Source: CG2-30-40-21 sp043806395 (lineage in GTDB: Bacteria > UBA9089 > CG2-30-40-21). From it: a DNA stretch of 5,565 nucleotides. The notes under the pieces are model-generated. The model worked only from the letters and a program-made list of their open reading frames with translations. It ran no database searches and was not told the DNA's origin. The stretch is from positions 1 to 5,565 of the forward strand of contig JAZDHC010000053.1 in NCBI GenBank assembly GCA_043806395.1, read 5' to 3'. Position 1 is the first letter of the stretch. Every line of letters begins with the position of its first letter. Shown here in pieces: positions 1-5,448 of this stretch. The translations under genes were made by a program, and so were the position numbers.

Positions 1-21
1 AAATGTGTAAGATAGAGATTT

Positions 22-103
22 GCCACTAAGACACCAAGACACTAAGAAAACACTAAGAATATCTTCCTTTGTGTATTCCTTCGTGCCTTTGTGCCTTTGT
101 GGC
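22..103. repeat. Long imperfect hairpin of CACNAAGR octamer units
   Basis: The left arm (22-47) reads as repeated units of the form CAC-N-AAG-R, and the right arm (78-103) is its inverted copy. Aligning the left arm with the reverse complement of the right arm gives 20 of 26 identical positions. All six differences fall exactly every fourth base, at the two variable positions of the octamer. A fourth unit lies on each side (51-57 and 67-73), with a small AAGA-ATA-TCTT turn at 55-65, so the whole 82-bp element could fold as one hairpin. It lies just downstream of the minus-strand TssB-TssC fusion gene. It has no T-tract following it on that strand, so it is not a canonical intrinsic terminator. 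It looks like a dispersed intergenic repeat of the kind present in many copies in some genomes; copy number cannot be seen here. Confidence 0.7.
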
Positions 104-152
104 TAATCCTTTCCACTTTCCACAAGATATTGAGCAGTTACAATTTTTGCAC

Positions 153-1964
153 CTATCCAACCATACTCCATTCCAGAAGGAGATCTATATCCGTATTTAG
201 AATCTTAAACACAGGCTGTACCCTCAAAACAATGTCATAGCTACCAGGCTGTTCCTTGCTTGCAGTGATCTGGACAGCTACGCATTCATCAGGCGTAATC
301 ACATCAGGTAGAGAGATAAAAGATAATACCTTATCATGAAGTACCTTTTCCATCTCTTCTGGTGATAGGTCAGTATTTATTTCTATCTTATTAAGATAAT
401 GACTCAAACGACCTGCAAATAATTGATATGACAGGGTGGCATGGCTAATACTTTCAGAAGTAGATGCCATGTCTTTATACTTCTCAGGAAAATGAGTGGT
501 AGCCATTGAATGGACGAAAGCAGAAGTGCTGTCAGTCCGACAGGCTAACAGACTCATTCCCATCTCTGCAAATTCTGGTTGTTTCTGTTCAGGCATTAGA
601 ATCTCCAGAGGAATAATCGTCTTCTGTGTCTGGTTAACCTGATATTCATGGGTTGGAAGGGAATTTAGCACTTCTTCTGTTTTTTGACCACAACTATTGA
701 TACACCAACCATTCTCAGCAAAGTCTGCAACAAGAATGCTACCTATTGCCCAAACAGCATTTGCCCAGAGATATTTTCGTGATTCATTGGTCTGTTCCTC
801 AAACATAAATCCCTCTGCAAGATTCGTGCTGTTCTTGTAGGGTTCTCGCAGCAAGAAACGATTTACCGTAAGTACTACCCACAAAGATTCTTCGGTTTTC
901 CTGAAACTATTCCATTTGATATATTCTGGTCCATTAAATTTTTCCTTGAGCATAGGGAGTGCAGGTAGTCGAATAAATGATTTTAGTCCAAAAAATTCAG
1001 GAGCAGTTGAGGTAATAAATGGTACTTGCAAGCTTTGCGCCATTTTGCTTATATCCTTAAACAGTTCAATATCTTGTGGTAACCGATCAAATTGATAATC
1101 CCCAATCATCACAGAAAGAGGAGTAGGGGTAAGCTTATCATATTCTGGCTTAAACACATGGGTATAGATAATATCCCTTAATTGCTCCTTTGAAACATTT
1201 AATATTTCAATCCTTATGTTTTTATGAAAATTTGTATTATCAATTAGAAATTTCAAGCCCCGCCATGCAGATTCAAGGCTCTGGAATTTTGGCTGATGAA
1301 GGATTTCATTAAGCTGTGAGTTTAGCAAGGCATCTATTTCACCAATGAATATCTCAAGCAGCTGGTTTACTCCTGTTGGCTGTGGCTGTACAATCTGTGC
1401 AATGAGATTATCAAAGGCTGCGAAGATTCCGGATTTCCCTGGCATTGTGCCCGTAGGAATCTCTACCATCTCAAATAATGAATCCAGAGGGTCATTTTTG
1501 GTTGCTGGCTCTGGGGAGGATACTGCCGCAGGTGAAGATATAGTTGTGTGAAACTGGGAAAGGAGCGTAGAATCCCCTTTCATATTCTTGATACGCCGTA
1601 CAAACTCTTGCCCGGACAACTCCTGCTTGCCAAGGGCAACAAGAAGATCTCGTATCTCCATCAATTCTGAAAGCACGGACACCTGAGGGATAATTTGTTC
1701 TGGACAGAAGGAATTAATTCCCCTGAATTCTAATTTTACCATAATCTCTTTTGGTGTTTGGTCAATCTTATTGGGAATACAGAAATTAAGTTGAGGGCAA
1801 AGAAGATGCATTACCTCATTGAAATTATTTTTATTGATATTAACAGGTGTATCCATTTCTGGAGCATTTGGGGTAAGATCAGACAAGACAAGAACTTTAA
1901 GTGGCATTTGCTCCTCAATCAAGGTACTGTTTTCTACCCCTATGGGGTTAATTTTAATATCCAT
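153..1964 (-). CDS. Single-chain TssB-TssC fusion, T6SS contractile sheath paralogue
   Basis: This 603-residue protein joins two sheath subunits that are normally separate. Residues 1 to about 138 are TssB (VipA)-like: a strand-rich LKVLVLSDL segment (22-30), INKNNFNEVM (43-52), IPNKI (63-67), and a C-terminal helix IIPQ...LMEIRDLL (91-108). Residues about 141-157 are a Ser/Pro/Ala linker. Residues about 158-603 are TssC (VipB)-like, with ESAWRGLKFLID (231-242), MIGDYQF (286-292), RFLLREPY (369-376), RKYLWANA (396-403), NGWCI (418-422) and EFAEMGM (464-470). Over one 40-residue block around AWRGL it matches the canonical TssC encoded at 2684-4171 at 29 positions. The ATG at 1964 is preceded by AGGAGG with a 9-nt spacing. 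Compared with standard TssB it lacks about 15 N-terminal residues, including the PPxRVxIxY strand. Its TssC half is about 50 residues shorter than the neighbouring TssC. The conserved IRGPxxGG loop is replaced by NSCGQKTEE (423-431), and the PHFQ motif by PVFK. The reading frame is open and well conserved, so it is not a pseudogene. A role as an accessory or alternative sheath subunit is inference. Confidence 0.93.
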   Translation of the reverse strand: MDIKINPIGVENSTLIEEQMPLKVLVLSDLTPNAPEMDTPVNINKNNFNEVMHLLCPQLNFCIPNKIDQTPKEIMVKLEFRGINSFCPEQIIPQVSVLSELMEIRDLLVALGKQELSGQEFVRRIKNMKGDSTLLSQFHTTISSPAAVSSPEPATKNDPLDSLFEMVEIPTGTMPGKSGIFAAFDNLIAQIVQPQPTGVNQLLEIFIGEIDALLNSQLNEILHQPKFQSLESAWRGLKFLIDNTNFHKNIRIEILNVSKEQLRDIIYTHVFKPEYDKLTPTPLSVMIGDYQFDRLPQDIELFKDISKMAQSLQVPFITSTAPEFFGLKSFIRLPALPMLKEKFNGPEYIKWNSFRKTEESLWVVLTVNRFLLREPYKNSTNLAEGFMFEEQTNESRKYLWANAVWAIGSILVADFAENGWCINSCGQKTEEVLNSLPTHEYQVNQTQKTIIPLEILMPEQKQPEFAEMGMSLLACRTDSTSAFVHSMATTHFPEKYKDMASTSESISHATLSYQLFAGRLSHYLNKIEINTDLSPEEMEKVLHDKVLSFISLPDVITPDECVAVQITASKEQPGSYDIVLRVQPVFKILNTDIDLLLEWSMVG

Positions 1965-1973
1965 GTTACTTTT

Positions 1974-1979
1974 CCTCCT
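1974..1979 (-). promoter_or_regulatory. Ribosome binding site of the sheath fusion gene
   Basis: The minus strand reads AGGAGG here, nine bases before the ATG at 1964. This strong match to the 16S anti-Shine-Dalgarno sequence fixes the start of the fusion protein and shows that its TssB half is the true N-terminus. Confidence 0.85.
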
Positions 1980-2002
1980 GAATTGATATGAATTACCATT
2001 CT

Positions 2003-2031
2003 ATTTTAATACTTTTTTTGGTATGAGTCAA
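2003..2031 (-). promoter_or_regulatory. Sigma70-type promoter for the sheath fusion gene
   Basis: On the minus strand TTGACT (2031 to 2026) and TAAAAT (2008 to 2003) are separated by exactly 17 bases, a 5/6 match to each consensus hexamer. The expected start of transcription is near 1996, giving a leader of about 30 nt that contains the Shine-Dalgarno sequence. The region is A+T-rich, so chance matches are possible, but spacing and position are both right. Confidence 0.6.
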
Positions 2032-2032
2032 G

Positions 2033-2048
2033 TATTATTTTCATAATA
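2033..2048. promoter_or_regulatory. Small dyad between the divergent promoters, possible operator
   Basis: TATTAT (2033-2038) and ATAATA (2043-2048) form a perfect 6-bp inverted repeat around a 4-base centre. It lies next to the minus-strand -35 box, in the 40-bp gap between the two divergent -35 boxes. A regulator bound here could affect the fusion gene and the tssBC unit together. A short A+T dyad in A+T-rich DNA can easily arise by chance, so this is only a candidate. Confidence 0.2.
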
Positions 2049-2071
2049 ACGAAAAACACTATAAATTTTTA

Positions 2072-2100
2072 TTGACAAAATGATGTTTCTTTGATAGAAT
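2072..2100 (+). promoter_or_regulatory. Sigma70-type promoter for tssB-tssC-hcp
   Basis: A perfect TTGACA -35 box (2072-2077) is followed by a 17-base spacer and TAGAAT (2095-2100), a 5/6 match to the -10 consensus. Transcription would start near 2107, about 44 nt before the tssB start codon. This is the best promoter-like sequence in the window and is placed to drive tssB, tssC and hcp up to the terminator at 4748-4797. Confidence 0.75.
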
Positions 2101-2138
2101 CATATTGTTGATAATTTACGGTGTAAAATTCTTTCTAT

Positions 2139-2143
2139 GGAGG
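2139..2143 (+). promoter_or_regulatory. Ribosome binding site of tssB
   Basis: GGAGG followed by T lies seven bases before the ATG at 2151. It supports that start codon. Confidence 0.8.
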
Positions 2144-2150
2144 TAATAAA

Positions 2151-2651
2151 ATGGCTGGCAAAAGTTTTCAGGATGAAATTCCACCATCAAGGGTTAACAT
2201 CAAATATGTTAATGCTACTAAGGGTGCAAAAGAGGCACTTGAAATTCCATTCAAGCTCTTAATGATTGGAGATTATACCCTTCGAAAGGATGAAACTCCT
2301 TTGGAAGAACGGAAAAAACTAAATATTAATAAAACTACCTTTTCTACGGTAATGAAAGAACAAGGGCTTAATCTCTCAATGGTTGTGCCTAATAAACTTG
2401 TTGAAGAAGAAGGAAGTGAGATGAAGGTATCCCTGAAGTTTGATGATTTAAGTTCATTTGAACCTGATGCTGTTGCTCATCAGATTCCAGAATTAAATGA
2501 TATGCTTAAGATACGGGAATTACTTAAGGATCTGAAAGCCAGGGTTATAACCAATCGGAAATTTAGAGAGGAATTGGGGGGGATATTGAAGGATAAGGAT
2601 AGCATGGATGCTGTCTTGAAACAGCTTGATGAAATTGCACCCCTTCAATAA
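2151..2651 (+). CDS. tssB: TssB (VipA/ImpB), T6SS contractile sheath small subunit
   Basis: TssB pairs with TssC to form the cytoplasmic contractile sheath that drives the Hcp tube out of the cell. The 166-residue length is usual for the family. Visible landmarks are the N-terminal PPSRVNIKYV strand (11-20), EIPFKLLMIGDY (31-42), LNINKTTFSTVM (57-68), VVPNKL (78-83), VSLKFDDLSSFEPDAV (93-108) and the C-terminal helix IPELNDMLKIRELLKDL (112-128). A charged helical tail follows. It starts the plus-strand unit and is separated from tssC by 32 nt, in the standard tssB-tssC order. A diverged copy of the same domain forms the N-terminal part of the minus-strand protein at 153-1964. The family assignment is secure. 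Confidence 0.96.
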   Translation: MAGKSFQDEIPPSRVNIKYVNATKGAKEALEIPFKLLMIGDYTLRKDETPLEERKKLNINKTTFSTVMKEQGLNLSMVVPNKLVEEEGSEMKVSLKFDDLSSFEPDAVAHQIPELNDMLKIRELLKDLKARVITNRKFREELGGILKDKDSMDAVLKQLDEIAPLQ

Positions 2652-2666
2652 TATTTACAACTACTT

Positions 2667-2673
2667 AAGGAGG
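2667..2673 (+). promoter_or_regulatory. Ribosome binding site of tssC
   Basis: AAGGAGG lies ten bases before the ATG at 2684. It is a strong site in the short tssB-tssC gap, consistent with cotranscription but independent initiation. Confidence 0.8.
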
Positions 2674-2683
2674 ACTAAAGATT

Positions 2684-4171
2684 ATGTCAGAAGAAAAAGA
2701 ACTTGCCAAAACCCAATCAGAAGGTGTTGTTCAGGAGAAGAGTCTTTTGGAATCATTGTTTGATAAGGTAGATGTCTCTGTCCCTGAAAAATCTGGAACT
2801 ATTGATAGTGAACAAACTGGTGATAGATTGTCTCTTGCGATGAATTATTTTCTGCGGGCTATTACTGGTTCAGGACAAAAGATAGAAAAGCTTGATAAGG
2901 TAGTTGTTGATGATGTGATTGCTCAGATAGATAAGAAAATTAGTGATCAGGTTAATAGCATTATGCATCAGACGGAATTTCAAAAATTAGAGTCTGCGTG
3001 GAGAGGGCTTAAATTCCTTATAGACCAAACAGATTTTAATGCCAATGTCAAGATTGAGATTCTTAATGTTTCCAAAGAAGAGTTAAGAGAGGATTTTGAA
3101 GATTCACCAGAACCTGTACAATCTGGTCTTTACAGACAGATATACATTGATGAATATGACACACCAGGCGGAGAACCAATTGGAGCCATAATAGGTAATT
3201 ATGAATTTGATTGTTCTCCACAAGATGTAACATTATTACGAAATGTTTCCAAGATTGCTGCTGGCACCCATGCACCTTTTATTGCCTCTGCTGGCAAGGA
3301 ATTCCTGGGAGTAAAATCAGTTGACGATATTCCTCTCATCCCTAATCTGGCTGAAATCTTTGAAAAGAGTGAATATCGAGCATGGAATGGATTCCGTGAG
3401 TCAGAGGATTCTCGTTATATAGGACTTACCCTGCCCAGATTTCTTCTAAGATTACCCTATGGAAAAGATACTATTCCTGTAAAGGAATTTAATTTCGAGG
3501 AAGATGCTTCAGGTAGTCATGAAAAATATTTATGGGGTAATGCCTCATTTGCCATGGCTTCCAATCTGATGAGGAGCTTTTCTGCTCATGGATGGTGTCT
3601 AAATATTCGTGGGCCCCAAGCAGGAGGACTTGTGGAAAATCTGCCTATTCATGTCATTAATGATGACATAAAGATTCCTACAGAGGTACTTATCTCTGAT
3701 CGAAAGGAATTTGAGTTTGCAGAATTAGGATTTATTCCCATGAGTTTTTATAAAAACAAAGATTTTGCTTGCTTCTTTTCAGCTCACTCCGCACAAAAAC
3801 CTAAAAAATATAAGGATGCTATTGCTACAGCCAATAGTAAATTATGCGCCAACATGCCATATCTTTTCCTTGTTTCTCGATTGGCACACTACTTAAAAGT
3901 AATTCAACGAGAGAATATTGGATCTGCAAAGGAAAAAGATGACCTTCAAAAAGAGCTTCAGGATTGGATATCCGGACTGGTTACTACTATGAAAAATCCA
4001 GGACAAGATCTTAAGGCAAGATGCCCTTTGAGTGCAGCATCGATTAAGGTAACTGATTTTGATGACAATCCTGGATTCTATCAGGTAGAGATGCAGGTAA
4101 AACCTCACTTTCAAGTGGAAGGGGTTAATGTTGACTTATCTCTTGTCTCTCAACTCCCGAAGGCAAAATAG
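2684..4171 (+). CDS. tssC: TssC (VipB/ImpC), T6SS contractile sheath large subunit
   Basis: TssC is the major sheath protein; with TssB it forms the helical tube that contracts and is then recycled by the ClpV ATPase. The 495-residue length is typical. Nearly all family landmarks are present: ESAWRGLKFLID (103-114), IIGNYEF (169-175), PRFLLRLPYG (251-260), EKYLWGNASFAMA (280-292), HGWCLNIRGPQAGG (302-315), ENLPIH (318-323), AELGFIPM (346-353), FFSAHSAQKPKKY (364-376), MPYLFLVSRLAHYLK (391-405), KARCPL (444-449) and PHFQVEG (474-480). Near the N-terminus, SLLESLFDKVDV (20-31) looks like the helix by which VipB is recognised by ClpV. The gene follows tssB by 32 nt and is followed 96 nt later by hcp. 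Unlike the fusion paralogue, it appears fully canonical. Confidence 0.97.
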   Translation: MSEEKELAKTQSEGVVQEKSLLESLFDKVDVSVPEKSGTIDSEQTGDRLSLAMNYFLRAITGSGQKIEKLDKVVVDDVIAQIDKKISDQVNSIMHQTEFQKLESAWRGLKFLIDQTDFNANVKIEILNVSKEELREDFEDSPEPVQSGLYRQIYIDEYDTPGGEPIGAIIGNYEFDCSPQDVTLLRNVSKIAAGTHAPFIASAGKEFLGVKSVDDIPLIPNLAEIFEKSEYRAWNGFRESEDSRYIGLTLPRFLLRLPYGKDTIPVKEFNFEEDASGSHEKYLWGNASFAMASNLMRSFSAHGWCLNIRGPQAGGLVENLPIHVINDDIKIPTEVLISDRKEFEFAELGFIPMSFYKNKDFACFFSAHSAQKPKKYKDAIATANSKLCANMPYLFLVSRLAHYLKVIQRENIGSAKEKDDLQKELQDWISGLVTTMKNPGQDLKARCPLSAASIKVTDFDDNPGFYQVEMQVKPHFQVEGVNVDLSLVSQLPKAK

Positions 4172-4197
4172 ATTTAGTTAACATTATTCATAGGAAA

Positions 4198-4205
4198 AAG
4201 GAGGT
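4198..4205 (+). promoter_or_regulatory. Orphan Shine-Dalgarno-like sequence upstream of hcp
   Basis: AAGGAGGT, a full 8-base complement to the usual anti-Shine-Dalgarno sequence, lies within a purine-rich stretch (4192-4229) in the tssC-hcp gap. No ATG, GTG or suitably close TTG follows it. The real hcp start is 63 nt further on with its own ribosome binding site. It may be a relic of a lost start codon or a ribosome standby site, or it may be chance; the sequence does not decide. Confidence 0.3.
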
Positions 4206-4252
4206 AGGAATAGGAAGAAGCAGGGAGTATTGCTAAAAATATTAACACTGAC

Positions 4253-4258
4253 AAGGAG
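4253..4258 (+). promoter_or_regulatory. Ribosome binding site of hcp
   Basis: AAGGAG lies nine bases before the ATG at 4268 and supports that start. Confidence 0.8.
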
Positions 4259-4267
4259 AAAAAAATT

Positions 4268-4741
4268 ATGCCAATGCCAGCATATATGGATCTGGGTAGT
4301 GAAATACCAGGTTCTGTAACAGTAGCAGGAAGAGAAAATCAGGTGGAGATCTTAGCATTTAGTCATAGGCTTTTTATGCCTACGGATGTAAAGGATGGTA
4401 CTGCAGCAGGAACAAGAAAACATGAATCACTCATTGTCACCAAGAATACTGATAAATCCAGCCCTAAGTTGTATGAATACCTTTGTAATGGGAAAAAAAT
4501 TCCTCTGGTAGTGATTCATTGGTATATGATTGATTCAGGTGGGCAAGAAAAAGAATACTTTGCCCATAAACTCACAAATGCTCGAATTGTAGCCATAAAA
4601 CCATGGATGCCTAATGTAGATGATAAGGCTACAGAAACATATAAGCATATGGAAGAAATTGAATTTCGATATGAAAAGATTACATGGACATATCTTGACG
4701 GTAATGTCGAATACAGTGATTCCTGGCTTGAAGGAAGATAA
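4268..4741 (+). CDS. hcp: Hcp (TssD), T6SS inner tube protein
   Basis: Hcp forms hexameric rings that stack inside the sheath as the expelled tube, and it also carries or chaperones effectors. The 157 residues fit the usual length of about 160-170, with no C-terminal effector extension. Family features are the N-terminal YMDLGSEIPGSV (6-17), NQVEILAFSHRL (24-35), SPKLYEYLCNGKKIPLVVIHW (beginning at 65), the EYFAHKLTNARIVAI strand region (96-110), and the C-terminal EEIEFRYEKITWTYLDGN (129-146), which matches the typical YxKIxWTxxDG ending. There is no signal peptide, as expected for a T6SS tube protein. It is the last gene before a strong terminator, so it belongs to the tssB-tssC unit, although an internal promoter in the 96-nt gap after tssC cannot be ruled out. 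Confidence 0.94.
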   Translation: MPMPAYMDLGSEIPGSVTVAGRENQVEILAFSHRLFMPTDVKDGTAAGTRKHESLIVTKNTDKSSPKLYEYLCNGKKIPLVVIHWYMIDSGGQEKEYFAHKLTNARIVAIKPWMPNVDDKATETYKHMEEIEFRYEKITWTYLDGNVEYSDSWLEGR

Positions 4742-4747
4742 AAAAGG

Positions 4748-4797
4748 TGCGAGGTGTAGAGGTGAAAAACAGTTGCCTCACACCTCGCATTTTTTTT
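4748..4797 (+). terminator. Rho-independent terminator after hcp
   Basis: TGCGAGGTGT (4748-4757) and ACACCTCGCA (4780-4789) form a perfect 10-bp stem. Four more pairs (GAGG 4759-4762 with CCTC 4776-4779) stack past a single bulged A, around a 13-base loop. Eight T residues (4790-4797) follow at once. It starts seven bases past the hcp stop codon and should end the tssB-tssC-hcp transcript, separating it from tssE. A run of five A on the 5' side could give weaker termination on the other strand. Confidence 0.92.
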
Positions 4798-4828
4798 AAG
4801 TATGGTAATTATCTGAAGGGTTCAAATG

Positions 4829-4857
4829 TTGTAACCCCACCTTGCAAGATGTATATA
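4829..4857 (+). promoter_or_regulatory. Candidate sigma70 promoter for tssE
   Basis: TTGTAA (4829-4834) and TATATA (4852-4857) are 17 bases apart, each a 4/6 match to consensus. TATAGT (4854-4859) is an alternative -10 box with longer spacing. A promoter is expected here because tssE follows a strong terminator. The match is only moderate. Confidence 0.35.
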
Positions 4858-4896
4858 GTCTTCAGCCTATCCTAAACACCTGAGTAGTTATCAAGT

Positions 4897-5280
4897 ATGA
4901 ATACAAGTGGATTCTTAGAACAAATCATGGGAGAAAAAGATAAGAGTGTAGTTGAGGCAATACAGGACCACCTTATTTTATTGTTGAATACCCGTCAGGG
5001 TTCCGTATCACATCTGCCAGATTATGGCTTGCCTGATCTCTCAATTGTATATAGTTCTTTCCCAAAATCTGTAGAATTCCTTCAACGATCTATAAAGGAT
5101 ACCATTGAAAAGTATGAACCACGACTACAAAATGTCAGGGTACAGATTCAACGGGAAGAGTATACGGTATTTGAGGTTGCCTTTAAGATTTCTGCTGAGG
5201 TTAATACAGAAGGCAAAATAGCCGAGATTCAATTTTCAACAACCATATCAAACACCGGTCGAACTAATGTAGAATTATAG
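4897..5280 (+). CDS. tssE: TssE, gp25-like T6SS baseplate wedge protein
   Basis: TssE is the homologue of phage T4 gp25 and connects the baseplate wedge to the first sheath ring. The 127-residue length is normal. The family signature is clear: LLNTRQGSVSHLPDYGLPDL (29-48), followed by the gp25-type YEPRL motif (73-77) and the strand-rich end EVAFKISAEV...IQFSTTIS (93-118). The ATG at 4897 is the first possible start because an in-frame TAG lies at 4885-4887. No clear Shine-Dalgarno sequence precedes it, unlike every other gene here. A later ATG at 4927 would drop ten residues and has no better ribosome binding site. It is separated from hcp by 155 nt and a terminator, and probably begins a new transcription unit. 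Confidence 0.95.
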   Translation: MNTSGFLEQIMGEKDKSVVEAIQDHLILLLNTRQGSVSHLPDYGLPDLSIVYSSFPKSVEFLQRSIKDTIEKYEPRLQNVRVQIQREEYTVFEVAFKISAEVNTEGKIAEIQFSTTISNTGRTNVEL

Positions 5281-5301
5281 AGAATAAGATAGTAACTACT
5301 T

Positions 5302-5358
5302 ACCGCAGAGAACGCAAAGATTATAGTGATGAATAAGTTTATGCATTTTTTCTACGGT
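5302..5358. repeat. Degenerate ACCGCAGAG-type intergenic repeat with inverted partner
   Basis: ACCGCAGAGAACGCAAAGAT (5302-5321) contains two similar 9-base units (CGCAGAGAA and CGCAAAGAT, 7 of 9 matching). An inverted, degraded partner lies at 5348-5358 (TTTTTCTACGGT region), able to form an 11-position stem with one mismatch and one G-U pair across a loop of about 35 bases. I associate ACCGCAGAG repeats with dispersed intergenic elements in several environmental bacteria, from memory. The T-run at 5372-5378 is too far away to make a convincing terminator. Confidence 0.45.
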
Positions 5359-5434
5359 GAATCAATCTTTATTTTTTTATCTCATTGTTTTTTTGTGGTT
5401 AGAGGGAAATATAGGATGTGTCCCAATACTGTTC

Positions 5435-5448
5435 GGCACGATTCTTGC
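5435..5448 (+). promoter_or_regulatory. Near-consensus sigma54 (-24/-12) promoter
   Basis: The sequence CGGCACG-ATTC-TTGCT (5434-5449) matches the sigma54 core TGGCACG-N4-TTGCW at every fixed position except the first T. The invariant GG (5435-5436) and GC (5447-5448) have the required 12-base offset. Transcription would start near 5460 and run out of the window. T6SS clusters in several bacteria are known to use sigma54 with an enhancer-binding activator, so a downstream T6SS gene is the likely target. No clear activator-binding dyad was identified upstream. Confidence 0.6.

Noticed and set aside
22..103. CRISPR-like array
   Set aside because: The units are 8 bases long, adjacent, and arranged as an inverted pair, with no unique spacers and no cas genes.
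1905..1920. TGGCA...TTGC-like sequence near 1905 as a sigma54 promoter
   Set aside because: The GG and GC elements are too close together (7 bases instead of 12) and lie within the coding region of the fusion gene.
153..1964. Fusion gene as a decaying duplicate or an assembly join of two genes
   Set aside because: The frame is intact over 603 codons with a strong ribosome binding site, a promoter, a plausible linker and retained core motifs. An artefact would be unlikely to give all of these.
1345..1991. Two plus-strand open frames (1345-1551 and 1758-1991) opposite the fusion gene
   Set aside because: They overlap the well-supported minus-strand gene, have no recognisable domain, and have no convincing ribosome binding site. 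They are antisense shadows.
3063..4114. Two minus-strand open frames (3063-3275 and 3893-4114) inside tssC
   Set aside because: They lie antisense to a fully canonical TssC, and their translations are low-complexity, Leu/Cys/His-rich and family-less. They are shadows.
4849..4875. Eight-codon leader peptide (ATG at 4849, TAA at 4873-4875) before tssE
   Set aside because: It has no ribosome binding site, and its start codon would lie upstream of the expected transcription start near 4864.
5302..5380. Intrinsic terminator after tssE
   Set aside because: The stem has a large loop and a mismatch, and the nearest T-run starts about 13 bases after it. It fits a degraded repeat better.
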